A program made the position numbers and the translations under genes. From an uncultured Clostridium sp. (GTDB lineage Bacteria > Bacillota > Clostridia > TANB77 > CAG-508): a stretch of 7,569 nt of DNA. The notes beneath the pieces are model-generated. The model saw only the letters and a list, made by a program, of their open reading frames with translations, was not told the DNA's origin and did no database searches. Of the stretch, positions 1 to 6,102 are shown one piece after another (position 1 is the stretch's first letter; every line of letters begins with the position of its first letter). The stretch spans positions 1-7,569 of the forward strand of contig USBY01000040.1 in assembly GCA_900553015.1 (NCBI GenBank). Reading direction: 5' to 3'.

Positions 1-161
1 TTTCAAACTCTTAAATCCGTATGTATAATATTTTTATAAAAATATTTTTTATTTTTTTATTATTTATAATATATTTTTTATTTTACTTTTTACAATTTTT
101 TTTTATTAATTCTTTTTGTTTTTTATCTATTTAAATTGTCAAAATTTCATATTTATATTGC

Positions 162-230
162 TTACAAATAATTGATTCTTTCATTCTCTTATCAGAATAC
201 GTTTTAAGGCGTTTTATTTCTTATTTGTAA
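162..230. repeat. Inverted repeat with 10-bp perfect arms and an inner hairpin
   Basis: The arms ttacaaataa (162-171) and ttatttgtaa (221-230) are perfect reverse complements separated by 49 nt. Inside lies a second small hairpin, attct (183-187) against agaat (194-198) with a 6-nt loop. The arms are AT-only apart from one G/C pair, so the thermodynamic stability is modest and chance is possible in such AT-rich DNA. It could be part of a small structured RNA or an intergenic repeat element. There is no direct evidence for either. Confidence 0.35.
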
Positions 231-304
231 ACTTATATTAATCATTATTTATCTTCGCTTAGAATTCATTTTCGTGATTCTTTTTTCTAAAATTATTTCT
301 TTTT

Positions 305-412
305 TCAAGACATAAGAAAATTAGCTTCGCCATATGTAACCAATTAATTTATATTTTGCACTAACATAGTTGACTTAGTCTTTGTCGTTTCAGAAAAATC
401 TTCGATTTTCAC
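305..412 (-). other. Coding-like stretch broken by an in-frame TAA; possible ORF remnant or intergenic repeat
   Basis: On the minus strand a GTG at 410-412 opens 22 codons (starting VKIEDFSETT, ending MLVQNIN) before TAA at 344-346. The same frame continues with LVTYGEANFLMS and then TGA at 305-307. The composition looks like protein and unlike the surrounding poly-A/T. However, there is no Shine-Dalgarno sequence: the GTG sits directly after the T-tract of the tRNA terminator, and the frame is open backwards through that terminator. I therefore do not call a gene. A decayed coding fragment, a multi-copy intergenic element or a structured RNA are all possible. I do not recognise the peptide as a known family. 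Confidence 0.3.
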
Positions 413-417
413 TGCAC

Positions 418-450
418 AAAAAAAAAGAAATGCTGTTATGCATTTCTTTT
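418..450 (-). terminator. Rho-independent terminator of the tRNA-Ser unit
   Basis: Read on the minus strand, arms at 440-450 and 423-433 pair perfectly over 11 bp (AAAAGAAATGC with GCATTTCTTTT) around a 6-nt loop, followed by a run of nine T (418-426) that overlaps the foot of the stem. The hairpin begins immediately at the encoded CCA of tRNA-Ser(GCU), which is compact but consistent with release followed by 3' trimming. Confidence 0.85.
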
Positions 451-542
451 GGCGGAGAATGAGGGATTTGAACCCTCGCGGCCCCTTACGAAACCCTAAC
501 GGTTTAGCAAACCGTCCCCTTCAACCACTTGGGTAATTCTCC
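450..542 (-). tRNA. tRNA-Ser(GCU)
   Basis: The minus strand folds into a class II tRNA of 93 nt including an encoded CCA (450-452). Acceptor arms GGAGAAT (536-542) and ATTCTCC (454-460) pair perfectly, with discriminator G at 453, as usual for serine. The T arm is GAGGG-TTCAAAT-CCCTC. The anticodon loop is TTGCTAA, with anticodon GCT at 506-508, reading AGU and AGC. The long variable arm (480-495) can fold as GGTTTC-GTAA-GGGGCC, a 6-bp stem with three consecutive U-G wobbles closed by a GUAA tetraloop. It lies 24 nt downstream of tRNA-Ser(UGA) and is probably co-transcribed with it. Confidence 0.97.
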
Positions 543-566
543 TTATCTTATTTTATATAAAAAAAA

Positions 567-658
<92 letters not shown>

Positions 659-677
659 GTGTCTCACGACAATATAT

Positions 678-706
678 ATATTAGCATAATCTTAATTCAT
701 TGTCAA
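678..706 (-). promoter_or_regulatory. Sigma-A promoter of the tRNA-Ser pair
   Basis: On the minus strand a perfect -35 TTGACA (701-706) is followed after 17 nt by TAATAT (678-683), preceded by an extended -10 TGC. The predicted start near 671 leaves a leader of about a dozen bases before the tRNA at 658. Spacing and position fit strong constitutive stable-RNA transcription independent of the par operon. Confidence 0.8.
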
Positions 707-803
707 TATAATTTTGTCCTTTTTATTTAAAAATATGCTTTATTTTACACTATATTTATAAATGTTCCTATCATTTACTCTAATTTTAAGCTTGTATATT
801 CAA

Positions 804-847
804 TAAGAAAACAGTTATTAAATTCATCTTCAATAACTGTTTTCTTA
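804..847 (-). terminator. Long hairpin terminator after the DUF4446 gene
   Basis: Arms 804-819 and 832-847 are perfect 16-bp reverse complements around a 12-nt loop, starting 8 nt past the DUF4446 stop codon. The distal arm ends TGTTTTCTTA, so the T-rich tract is within the stem and the free T-run is weak. It most likely ends the parA-parB-DUF4446 transcript. Because the arms are A-rich/T-rich and symmetrical it could act on either strand. Confidence 0.7.
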
Positions 848-854
848 CTTCATT

Positions 855-1370
855 CTATTCGATTACATTATATCCATTTGATTCTATTGCTTTATCTATT
901 GCTTCTTGTTCTTGTTCAGATATTGTATATTTTGACTTACCAGCTTTTATAGGCTTTGCATATATATTTGACATTTCTCTCGAATATATACCGTTTAAAA
1001 CTACTCCATCATTATTATCGTTTAATAGTGCAAGAGCAAAACTTAAATCACTTCCAGTATCTTTAAAAGCATTATATCTTACAATTCCTACTTTTCTAAT
1101 AGTTTTAGCTAATTCTTTATTTAAATCTTCACAATATTGTATTATTTCTTTGTTTTCTTTTTCAACCTTTTCAACTTTTTTTATGTATACTTTTAGGTTT
1201 TCTTCAATATCTTCACCCTTGCCTATTTTCTTCATAAAATTACGATATTCTTTATTCAATCTTCTTAATTTTACATTGCTAGATATATATAATATAAGCA
1301 ATATTATGTTTACTATAATTATTCCTAAAATTACATAAGTATTATTTAATGCATTAACAATATTTTCCAT
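855..1370 (-). CDS. DUF4446 family membrane-anchored coiled-coil protein
   Basis: The function is unknown. The 171-residue protein has a single hydrophobic segment at about residues 11-30, with no cleavable signal evident. A charged, Lys/Glu-rich predicted coiled coil follows at about 35-92. The compact C-terminal part carries the family's conserved blocks: VGIVRYNAF (about 94-102), a DTGSDLSFALALL stretch, and YAKPIKAGKSKY before a final SEQEQEAI. I recognise this as DUF4446, which in clostridia commonly follows parB. The topology suggests a membrane anchor with a cytoplasmic rod and C-terminal domain. The ATG is preceded by AGAGAGGAAATAT, a good ribosome binding site, only 13 nt after the parB stop, so it is translated from the parAB message. 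A link to origin anchoring or segregation is inferred from position alone. Confidence 0.85.
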   Translation of the reverse strand: MENIVNALNNTYVILGIIIVNIILLILYISSNVKLRRLNKEYRNFMKKIGKGEDIEENLKVYIKKVEKVEKENKEIIQYCEDLNKELAKTIRKVGIVRYNAFKDTGSDLSFALALLNDNNDGVVLNGIYSREMSNIYAKPIKAGKSKYTISEQEQEAIDKAIESNGYNVIE

Positions 1371-1383
1371 ATATTTCCTCTCT

Positions 1384-2241
1384 TTATTTTTTAATTAATT
1401 CTAAAATTCTCTCTAAATCATCATTATTGCTGTATTCTATTATAATCTTTCCTTTTCTTTTTCCAGCATCAAGTTTAACCTTGGTTCCGAAAAAATCTCT
1501 AAATGATGTCTCTATATCTCTATAAATTGGCTCATATTTTCTATCTTTATTAGTCTTAGTCTTGTTTCTAGCCATCTTCTTTTCTGCTTCTCTAACACTA
1601 TCACCTGATTCTATAATATATAGTGCCATCGCATATTGCTTATCCTTATCTGGAACTGCTAATATTGATTTACAATGTCCTTCTGTTAGTTTTCCTTCTA
1701 GCGCTAACTGAATAACTCTCTCATCTAAATTTAAAATTCTAACACTATTTGCAATACTACTTCTTGCTTTTCCTAAAATATCAGCCACTTTTTGTTGTGT
1801 CAAACCATAATCATCCATTAAACTTTTTATTCCCATTGCTTTTTCAATAGGATTTAAGTCTTCTCTTTGTATATTTTCTATTAAAGCTATTTCTTTATTT
1901 CTTCTTTCATCGTCATCTCTTATAATTGCTGGTATTTCAGTCAATCCAGCCTTTTTACAAGCTCTCCATCTTCTTTCTCCAGCAACGATTTCATAATAAT
2001 CATCTTTCTTTGTAACAATTATTGGTTGCAACAATCCATATTCTTTAATAGAATTAGCAAGCTCTTCTAGAGCTTCTTCATCAAATTTCTTTCTTGGTTG
2101 ATTTCTATTTGGCTCAATCTCGATAAGTTTTAGCTTATGGATTTTTTCACCTGCTTGAATTTCTTCCTCTTTTCTCTCTTCTTCTACAGTACTTGCAAAT
2201 AAGGCATCTAAGCCTTTTCCTAATCCAGTTTTTTTAGCCAT
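1384..2241 (-). CDS. parB: Chromosome partitioning protein ParB (Spo0J-like)
   Basis: ParB is the CTP-dependent clamp that loads at parS sites near the origin, spreads along DNA, recruits SMC and stimulates ParA. The 285-residue protein is of usual length. Residues 7-15 (LGKGLDALF) match the N-terminal motif that engages ParA. The N-terminal nucleotide-binding domain shows RNQPRKKF (46-53), GERRWRA (88-94) and ENIQREDLNPIE (122-133), the conserved CTP-binding boxes. A helix-turn-helix at about 146-170 (GLTQQKVADILG and following) reads parS. The C-terminal region from about 235 is the dimerisation domain. The segment usually reading EGHAR is EGHCK here (187-191). The ATG is preceded by AAAGGA 11 nt upstream. 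It starts 24 nt after parA, in the same operon. A single ParB-type gene is present, so ParB rather than Noc is the natural call. Confidence 0.96.
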   Translation of the reverse strand: MAKKTGLGKGLDALFASTVEEERKEEEIQAGEKIHKLKLIEIEPNRNQPRKKFDEEALEELANSIKEYGLLQPIIVTKKDDYYEIVAGERRWRACKKAGLTEIPAIIRDDDERRNKEIALIENIQREDLNPIEKAMGIKSLMDDYGLTQQKVADILGKARSSIANSVRILNLDERVIQLALEGKLTEGHCKSILAVPDKDKQYAMALYIIESGDSVREAEKKMARNKTKTNKDRKYEPIYRDIETSFRDFFGTKVKLDAGKRKGKIIIEYSNNDDLERILELIKK

Positions 2242-2265
2242 TTATATCATCATCCTTTCATCATT

Positions 2266-3039
2266 TTATTTATTTCCTTCAGATGCCCTTTTTATAAACT
2301 CTTTTGCCAGTTTATCATAAGCTTTTGCTCCTTTAGATTTAGGGTCGTATGTTATAATTGGCATTCCATAACTTGGAGCTTCACTAAGTTTAACGTTTCT
2401 TGGTATAACTGTTTTATAAACTTTATTTTCAAAATATCTCTTTACTTCTTTTACAACTTGATTTGCTAAATTGGTTCTTAAATCATACATTGTAAGAACC
2501 GCTCCCTCTATGTAAATCTCTTTATTTAAGTGTTTTTTTACTATATTGATTGTATTCATAAGTTGTCCCAATCCTTCTAGTGCAAAATATTCACATTGAA
2601 CAGGAATTAATACACTATCAGATGCTGTAAAAGCATTTAATGTAATTAAACCTAATGATGGTGGACAATCTATAAAAATATAATCATAATTTCCCTTTAT
2701 TTTATCAAGTTGCTCTTTTAATCTCAATTCCCTTGAAACCATTGATACAAGCTGAACTTCAGCTCCTGCCAAATTAATATTTGAAGGGCAAATATCTAGT
2801 TTTCTTGTACTAGTAGATTGGATAACTTCGCTCATATCTACTTCATTTACTAATACATCATATGTTGATAATTCACATTCCTTGTCCACTCCTACAGCAC
2901 TAGTCGCATTTCCTTGAGGATCAGCATCTATAATTAGTACCTTTTTACCTCTATTGGCTAATCCTGCACTTAAATTAACTGTTGTAGTTGTTTTTCCAAC
3001 TCCACCTTTTTGATTTGCTACTGATATTATTTTTCCCAA
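2266..3039 (-). CDS. parA: Chromosome partitioning ATPase ParA (Soj-like), TTG start
   Basis: ParA is a dimerising ATPase that binds DNA nonspecifically in the ATP state and works with ParB-parS complexes in origin segregation. In Bacillus its homologue Soj also controls DnaA. The 257-residue protein has the deviant Walker A KGGVGKT (11-17) with the signature lysine K11, DADPQGN (38-44), and a Walker B YIFIDCPP (120-127) with D124. PVQCEYFALEG and SEAPSYG near the end are also family hallmarks. The length matches chromosomal ParA, without the N-terminal HTH of plasmid types. The start codon is TTG (3037-3039), chosen because the conserved N-terminus begins exactly there and a strong ribosome binding site sits 7 nt upstream. 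The gene is the first of parA-parB-DUF4446 and has its own promoter. Confidence 0.96.
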   Translation of the reverse strand: MGKIISVANQKGGVGKTTTTVNLSAGLANRGKKVLIIDADPQGNATSAVGVDKECELSTYDVLVNEVDMSEVIQSTSTRKLDICPSNINLAGAEVQLVSMVSRELRLKEQLDKIKGNYDYIFIDCPPSLGLITLNAFTASDSVLIPVQCEYFALEGLGQLMNTINIVKKHLNKEIYIEGAVLTMYDLRTNLANQVVKEVKRYFENKVYKTVIPRNVKLSEAPSYGMPIITYDPKSKGAKAYDKLAKEFIKRASEGNK

Positions 3040-3046
3040 AATTATT

Positions 3047-3053
3047 CCCCCTT
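3047..3053 (-). promoter_or_regulatory. Strong Shine-Dalgarno of parA that fixes the TTG start
   Basis: The minus strand reads AAGGGGG followed by a 7-nt spacer and TTG. No ATG or GTG lies in frame near the conserved ParA N-terminus, so this site decides the start. A weak start codon paired with a strong ribosome binding site may set ParA level. Confidence 0.8.
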
Positions 3054-3155
3054 GCTTAATATTAAATATTAATTTTTATTACAAATTTAGTTATAAATAG
3101 CTAAATATCAAGCATTTGAGCTGTTTTCTTAAGCTTTGCATTTGTATGTATATAT

Positions 3156-3198
3156 AAAAAAATTAACATATTAATCATATAAAAATATGGTTAATATG
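3156..3198 (-). terminator. Terminator-like hairpin after rsmG, overlapping the parA promoter
   Basis: On the minus strand arms at 3185-3198 and 3167-3180 form a 14-bp stem with a single A-C mismatch around a TTTT loop, followed by TTAA and seven T (3156-3162). It starts 37 nt past the rsmG stop. The stem is almost all A/T, so terminator strength is uncertain. The same bases include the spacer and -10 of the parA promoter, so the symmetry could instead be an operator. Confidence 0.5.
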
Positions 3199-3202
3199 TC
3201 AA
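3174..3202 (-). promoter_or_regulatory. Sigma-A promoter of the parA-parB-DUF4446 operon
   Basis: A perfect -35 TTGACA (3197-3202) and a -10 TATGAT (3174-3179, five of six matches) are separated by exactly 17 nt. The predicted start near 3167 gives a leader of about 127 nt before the parA TTG. Within the leader the heptamer gcatttg (plus strand) occurs twice, at 3112-3118 and 3138-3144. The -10 and spacer lie inside an imperfect palindrome (3167-3198). Confidence 0.75.
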
Positions 3203-3235
3203 TGAAAATTATCAATATTTTTTTATTTTTTTACA

Positions 3236-3958
3236 TTATTTTATTGGTTCTTTTAATGGTTTTCCCGCTTTTCTTGGAAACTGCTTAGGTGTAGGTTTTA
3301 CCTTATCTATGACTACTATACTTCTTTTATTATCTGTATCTATTAAAGTAAATTTATTTACTTCTTTTATTTTACCACCTAAAATGTTAATTGCTTTTTC
3401 GGCATTTTGTAATTCTTCATCTATCTCAAACCCTTTCATTGCAATCATTTGACCACCTTTTTTAATAAATGGCAAGTCATATTCTGCTAAAGTGGTTAAA
3501 TTAGCAACAGCTCTTGAAACAGATTTATCAAAATTTTCTCTATATGATTTATTTTTTGCCAAATCTTCAGCTCTAGAATGTATTAATTCAACGTTTTTTA
3601 AATCTAATGCTGTACATACTTCATTTAAAAAGTTAATTCTCTTATTTAAAGAATCTACTAATGTTACATTTAAATTTTCATTTAATATTTTTACTGGTAT
3701 CCCTGGAAAACCTGCTCCAGTGCCAATATCTATAATATTTTCACCGTCTTTTAAATATTTTAATATTGTTCCGCAATCAACAAAATGCTTTATTATTATT
3801 TCTTTAGGCTCGATAATTGTTGTTAGATTAATTTTTTGATTCCATTCTATTAGTAAATTCATATATGAAAAGAATTTTTCCACTTGTTTATCAGTTATAT
3901 CTATATCTATTCTTTTCATTTTATCTTTCATTTCATATGAAAATTCATTTATTTGCAT
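3236..3958 (-). CDS. rsmG: 16S rRNA (guanine-527 N7)-methyltransferase RsmG
   Basis: RsmG (GidB) uses S-adenosylmethionine to methylate N7 of G527 in 16S rRNA. In several bacteria its loss gives low-level streptomycin resistance. The 240-residue length fits the family. A helical N-terminal part with EWNQKINLTTI (38-48) precedes the Rossmann methyltransferase fold. The SAM-binding motif IDIGTGAGFPG is at 76-86, the acidic strand VTLVDS at 98-103, and the conserved SRAVANL at 148-154. A basic C-terminal tail with PTPKQFPRKAGKP closes the protein. The ATG is one base after the mnmG stop and its ribosome binding site AAGGAG (3965-3970) lies inside the last mnmG codons, which implies translational coupling. 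Internal methionines at 10 and 14 are less likely starts because they lack this site. Confidence 0.95.
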   Translation of the reverse strand: MQINEFSYEMKDKMKRIDIDITDKQVEKFFSYMNLLIEWNQKINLTTIIEPKEIIIKHFVDCGTILKYLKDGENIIDIGTGAGFPGIPVKILNENLNVTLVDSLNKRINFLNEVCTALDLKNVELIHSRAEDLAKNKSYRENFDKSVSRAVANLTTLAEYDLPFIKKGGQMIAMKGFEIDEELQNAEKAINILGGKIKEVNKFTLIDTDNKRSIVVIDKVKPTPKQFPRKAGKPLKEPIK

Positions 3959-3959
3959 A

Positions 3960-5846
3960 TTATTCTCCTTTATTATTTCTTTTTAATTGTTCCAAGTATA
4001 TTAATATTACTGATATATCAGCAGGTGAAACCCCTGATATTCTAGATGCTTGGCCTACAGATCTTGGTCTTAATTTTGATAGTTTTTGTCTTGCTTCTAA
4101 TCTAATTCCACCTATAGCCTCATAGTTTATATCATCTGGTAATAATTTATTTTCCAATTTTTTTGCTTTTTCTACCTGCGCATTTTGTAATTTTATATAT
4201 CCTTCATATTTTATTTGTATTTCTACTTCTTCTTTTACTTGCTCACTTAATTCTGGTCTATCTTCATCAATTTCTTTTAAATCTTCATATGTTAATTCTG
4301 TTCTTCGTAGTAATTCAGCTAGTTTTATACCATTATTAATTTTTGAAGAATTGTGTTCTTCAAGGAATTTATTTACTTTTTCTGTAGGTTTTATAGTTTT
4401 ATTATATATTCTTTCTTTTTCTTTCTCTATATTTTCCTTTTTCTCTTTAAATTTCTTATATCTTTCTTCTGATATAAGACCAACTTCATAACCAATATCA
4501 GTTAATCTCAAATCTGCATTATCTTGTCTTAGTAATAATCTGTATTCTGCTCTAGAAGTCATCATTCTATATGGTTCATTTGTTCCTTTTGTAACTATAT
4601 CATCAATCAATACTCCGATATATCCGTCATATCTGTGTAAAATAACAGGTTCTTTTTCTTGTATTTCACGTGAAGCATTTATTCCTGCTATAAGACCTTG
4701 ACAAGCAGCTTCTTCATATCCTGAAGTTCCATTTATCTGTCCAGCAAAGAATAATCCTTTATATTTTTTATGTTCCAAACTTAATTGTAATTCTAATGGA
4801 TCTATACAATCATATTCTATTGCATATGCTGATCTAGTAAATTCTGCATGTTCTAAACCAGGAATAGTTCTATACATTTCAATTTGAACATCTTCTGGTA
4901 AAGATGAACTCATTCCTTGTATGTACATTTCATCAGTATCTAATCCTACTGGTTCAACAAAAATTTGGTGTCTTTCTTTATCTGCAAATCTAACTACCTT
5001 ATCTTCTATTGATGGACAATATCTTGGTCCTGTTCCTGAAATTTCTCCGGAGAACAATGGAGATCTATTTAAGTTCTTTCTTATTATTTCATGTGTCTTT
5101 GCATTAGTATATGTTAAATAACAAGGTACTTGCTCTATTGTTGGCGCTTTATCCATGAATGAAAAAGGAATTATATTTGTATCTCCTTCTTGTATTTCCA
5201 TCTTTGAAAAATCTATTGTCTTTTTATTTATTCTCGCTGGAGTACCTGTTTTAAATCTTACTATTTTAATTCCTAGCTCTTTTAAACAATCTGATAATTC
5301 ATTTGCTGCAAATACGCCATCAGGTCCACTTTCTTGTGAATACTCACCCATAAATATTTTTCCTTTAAGATAAGTTCCTGTAGCTAAAATTACAGTTTTT
5401 ACATTATATACTGCACCTACACTTGTTTCAATGCTTTCTACTGCATTATCTTTAATATTTATTTTTGTTATTTCTGCTTGTTTTATATTAAGATTTTCTT
5501 GTTTTTCTATAGTATGTTTCATTTCCATTTGATATCTTTTTCTATCAGCTTGTGCTCTTAATGAATGTACTGCTGGTCCCTTTGATGTGTTTAACATTTT
5601 TATTTGAATTAAAGTTTTGTCTATGTTTTTTGCCATTTCTCCACCAAGAGCATCTATCTCTCTTACCAAATGTCCCTTAGAGCTTCCTCCTATATGAGGG
5701 TTACAAGGCATATTTGCAACAGCCTCTAGACTAATTGAAAATATTACTGTTTTCATTCCCATTCTTGCTGCTGCTAACGCTGCTTCACATCCAGCATGTC
5801 CAGCTCCAATTACAGCAACATCATAATTTCCTGCATCGTATTTCAT
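3960..5846 (-). CDS. mnmG: tRNA uridine-5-carboxymethylaminomethyl modification enzyme MnmG (GidA)
   Basis: MnmG is the FAD-dependent partner of MnmE. The complex installs the (carboxymethyl)aminomethyl group on C5 of the wobble uridine of certain tRNAs, using methylene-tetrahydrofolate and glycine or ammonium. The 628-residue protein is full length. The N-terminal dinucleotide fold has GAGHAG at 14-19. PCNPHIGG (47-54, Cys48) and GTGPRYCPSIED (Cys277) carry the two conserved cysteines. A second nucleotide-binding region has NGTSGYEEAACQG, and SRAEYRLLLRQDNADLRLT is a GidA signature. The helical C-terminus (SRISGVSPADIS and beyond) is the part that contacts MnmE and tRNA. The ATG follows GGAGGT at 5852-5857 with ideal spacing. 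Codons 390-395 contain a parS-like site (separate entry), and the arginine there is the only CGT codon I find in the gene. Confidence 0.97.
   Translation of the reverse strand: MKYDAGNYDVAVIGAGHAGCEAALAAARMGMKTVIFSISLEAVANMPCNPHIGGSSKGHLVREIDALGGEMAKNIDKTLIQIKMLNTSKGPAVHSLRAQADRKRYQMEMKHTIEKQENLNIKQAEITKINIKDNAVESIETSVGAVYNVKTVILATGTYLKGKIFMGEYSQESGPDGVFAANELSDCLKELGIKIVRFKTGTPARINKKTIDFSKMEIQEGDTNIIPFSFMDKAPTIEQVPCYLTYTNAKTHEIIRKNLNRSPLFSGEISGTGPRYCPSIEDKVVRFADKERHQIFVEPVGLDTDEMYIQGMSSSLPEDVQIEMYRTIPGLEHAEFTRSAYAIEYDCIDPLELQLSLEHKKYKGLFFAGQINGTSGYEEAACQGLIAGINASREIQEKEPVILHRYDGYIGVLIDDIVTKGTNEPYRMMTSRAEYRLLLRQDNADLRLTDIGYEVGLISEERYKKFKEKKENIEKEKERIYNKTIKPTEKVNKFLEEHNSSKINNGIKLAELLRRTELTYEDLKEIDEDRPELSEQVKEEVEIQIKYEGYIKLQNAQVEKAKKLENKLLPDDINYEAIGGIRLEARQKLSKLRPRSVGQASRISGVSPADISVILIYLEQLKRNNKGE
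4662..4677. promoter_or_regulatory. Candidate parS site (ParB-binding) inside mnmG
   Basis: The 16-mer tatttcacgtgaagca matches the Bacillus-type parS consensus TGTTTCACGTGAAACA at 14 of 16 positions, with a perfect TTCACGTGAA core (4665-4674) containing the palindrome CACGTG. It is the only CACGTG I find in the window. It lies about 1.6 kb upstream of parA on the same strand, in the origin-proximal region where parS sites cluster. It encodes N390 to I395 of MnmG using CGT for arginine, a codon this gene otherwise avoids, which suggests that the DNA site rather than the protein is being maintained. Confidence 0.85.
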
Positions 5847-6102
5847 TTTTTACCTCCAATTTTTCGTTTTTTATGGAACAATCAAAATTGTTTTATTTTA
5901 TTTTTTTATATATATTTTGTTTAATTTTTTATTGTTTTTTTATTGATTTTCAAAGCAAATTATTAATTTCACATAATTTTCACAAAGTCATTTTCTTGAC
6001 TTTAAGTCAATTTTAAGAAATCTCTGTTTCCTTACAGCCTTCTTGGTTTGCTGTCTTATGTTCGTTTTTTGTTCCTACGTTGAATTTGCTAGTTTACATT
6101 TT
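5847..6102. other. 256-nt mnmE-mnmG spacer with short palindromes
   Basis: No open frame with a ribosome binding site is visible. The plus strand holds a perfect 7-bp palindrome ttgactt-t-aagtcaa at 5996-6010 with a further aaagtca at 5984-5990, so three TGACTT boxes lie close together. The minus strand shows tandem TGTGAAAATTA/TGTGAAATTAA at about 5965-5987. No good -35/-10 pair or T-tailed hairpin is evident, so mnmG may be read from an upstream promoter or from a weak one here. The mnmG ribosome binding site GGAGGT lies at 5852-5857. Confidence 0.45.

Larger units (their letters stand above)
1..417. other. AT-rich intergenic region with no convincing gene
   Basis: This stretch lies downstream of the tRNA-Ser terminator. 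Positions 24-85 consist only of A and T. The part from 305 to 412 is less AT-biased and reads as coding-like on the minus strand, with one in-frame stop (described separately). Positions 162-230 hold an inverted repeat (described separately). A TTGACA hexamer occurs on the minus strand at 137-142, but no -10 box follows at 15-18 nt. No open frame of useful length with a ribosome binding site is visible on either strand. Confidence 0.6.

Noticed and set aside
1..14. Resemblance of the last minus-strand bases (AAGAGTTTGAAA) to the start of 16S rRNA (AGAGTTTGATC)
   Set aside because: The match breaks at the highly conserved following bases and the window ends there. An rRNA operon next to this locus is plausible in clostridia but is not shown.
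137..142. Perfect TTGACA on the minus strand as a possible promoter
   Set aside because: No acceptable -10 hexamer lies 15-18 nt downstream, and chance hexamers are expected in this composition.
311..335. ATG-started 24-codon minus-strand frame (MAKLIFLCL...) overlapping the coding-like element
   Set aside because: It is short, has no Shine-Dalgarno sequence, and quickly becomes Lys/Asn-rich, as expected from poly-A DNA.
1384..3039. Plasmid-type partition locus or mobile element
   Set aside because: ParA lacks the N-terminal extension of plasmid types. The flanking genes are the chromosomal origin set, and no integrase, transposase or terminal repeats are present.
3040..3166. parA leader as a riboswitch or structured leader
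   Set aside because: Only weak short pairings and a duplicated heptamer are visible, with no recognisable riboswitch motif.
3492..4125. Plus-strand open frames antisense to rsmG and mnmG
   Set aside because: They are shadows of well-supported minus-strand genes, with low-complexity translations.
5735..6016. 93-codon plus-strand open frame over the mnmG start and spacer
   Set aside because: It is Phe/Leu-rich from T-rich DNA, overlaps the conserved MnmG N-terminus, and has no convincing ribosome binding site.
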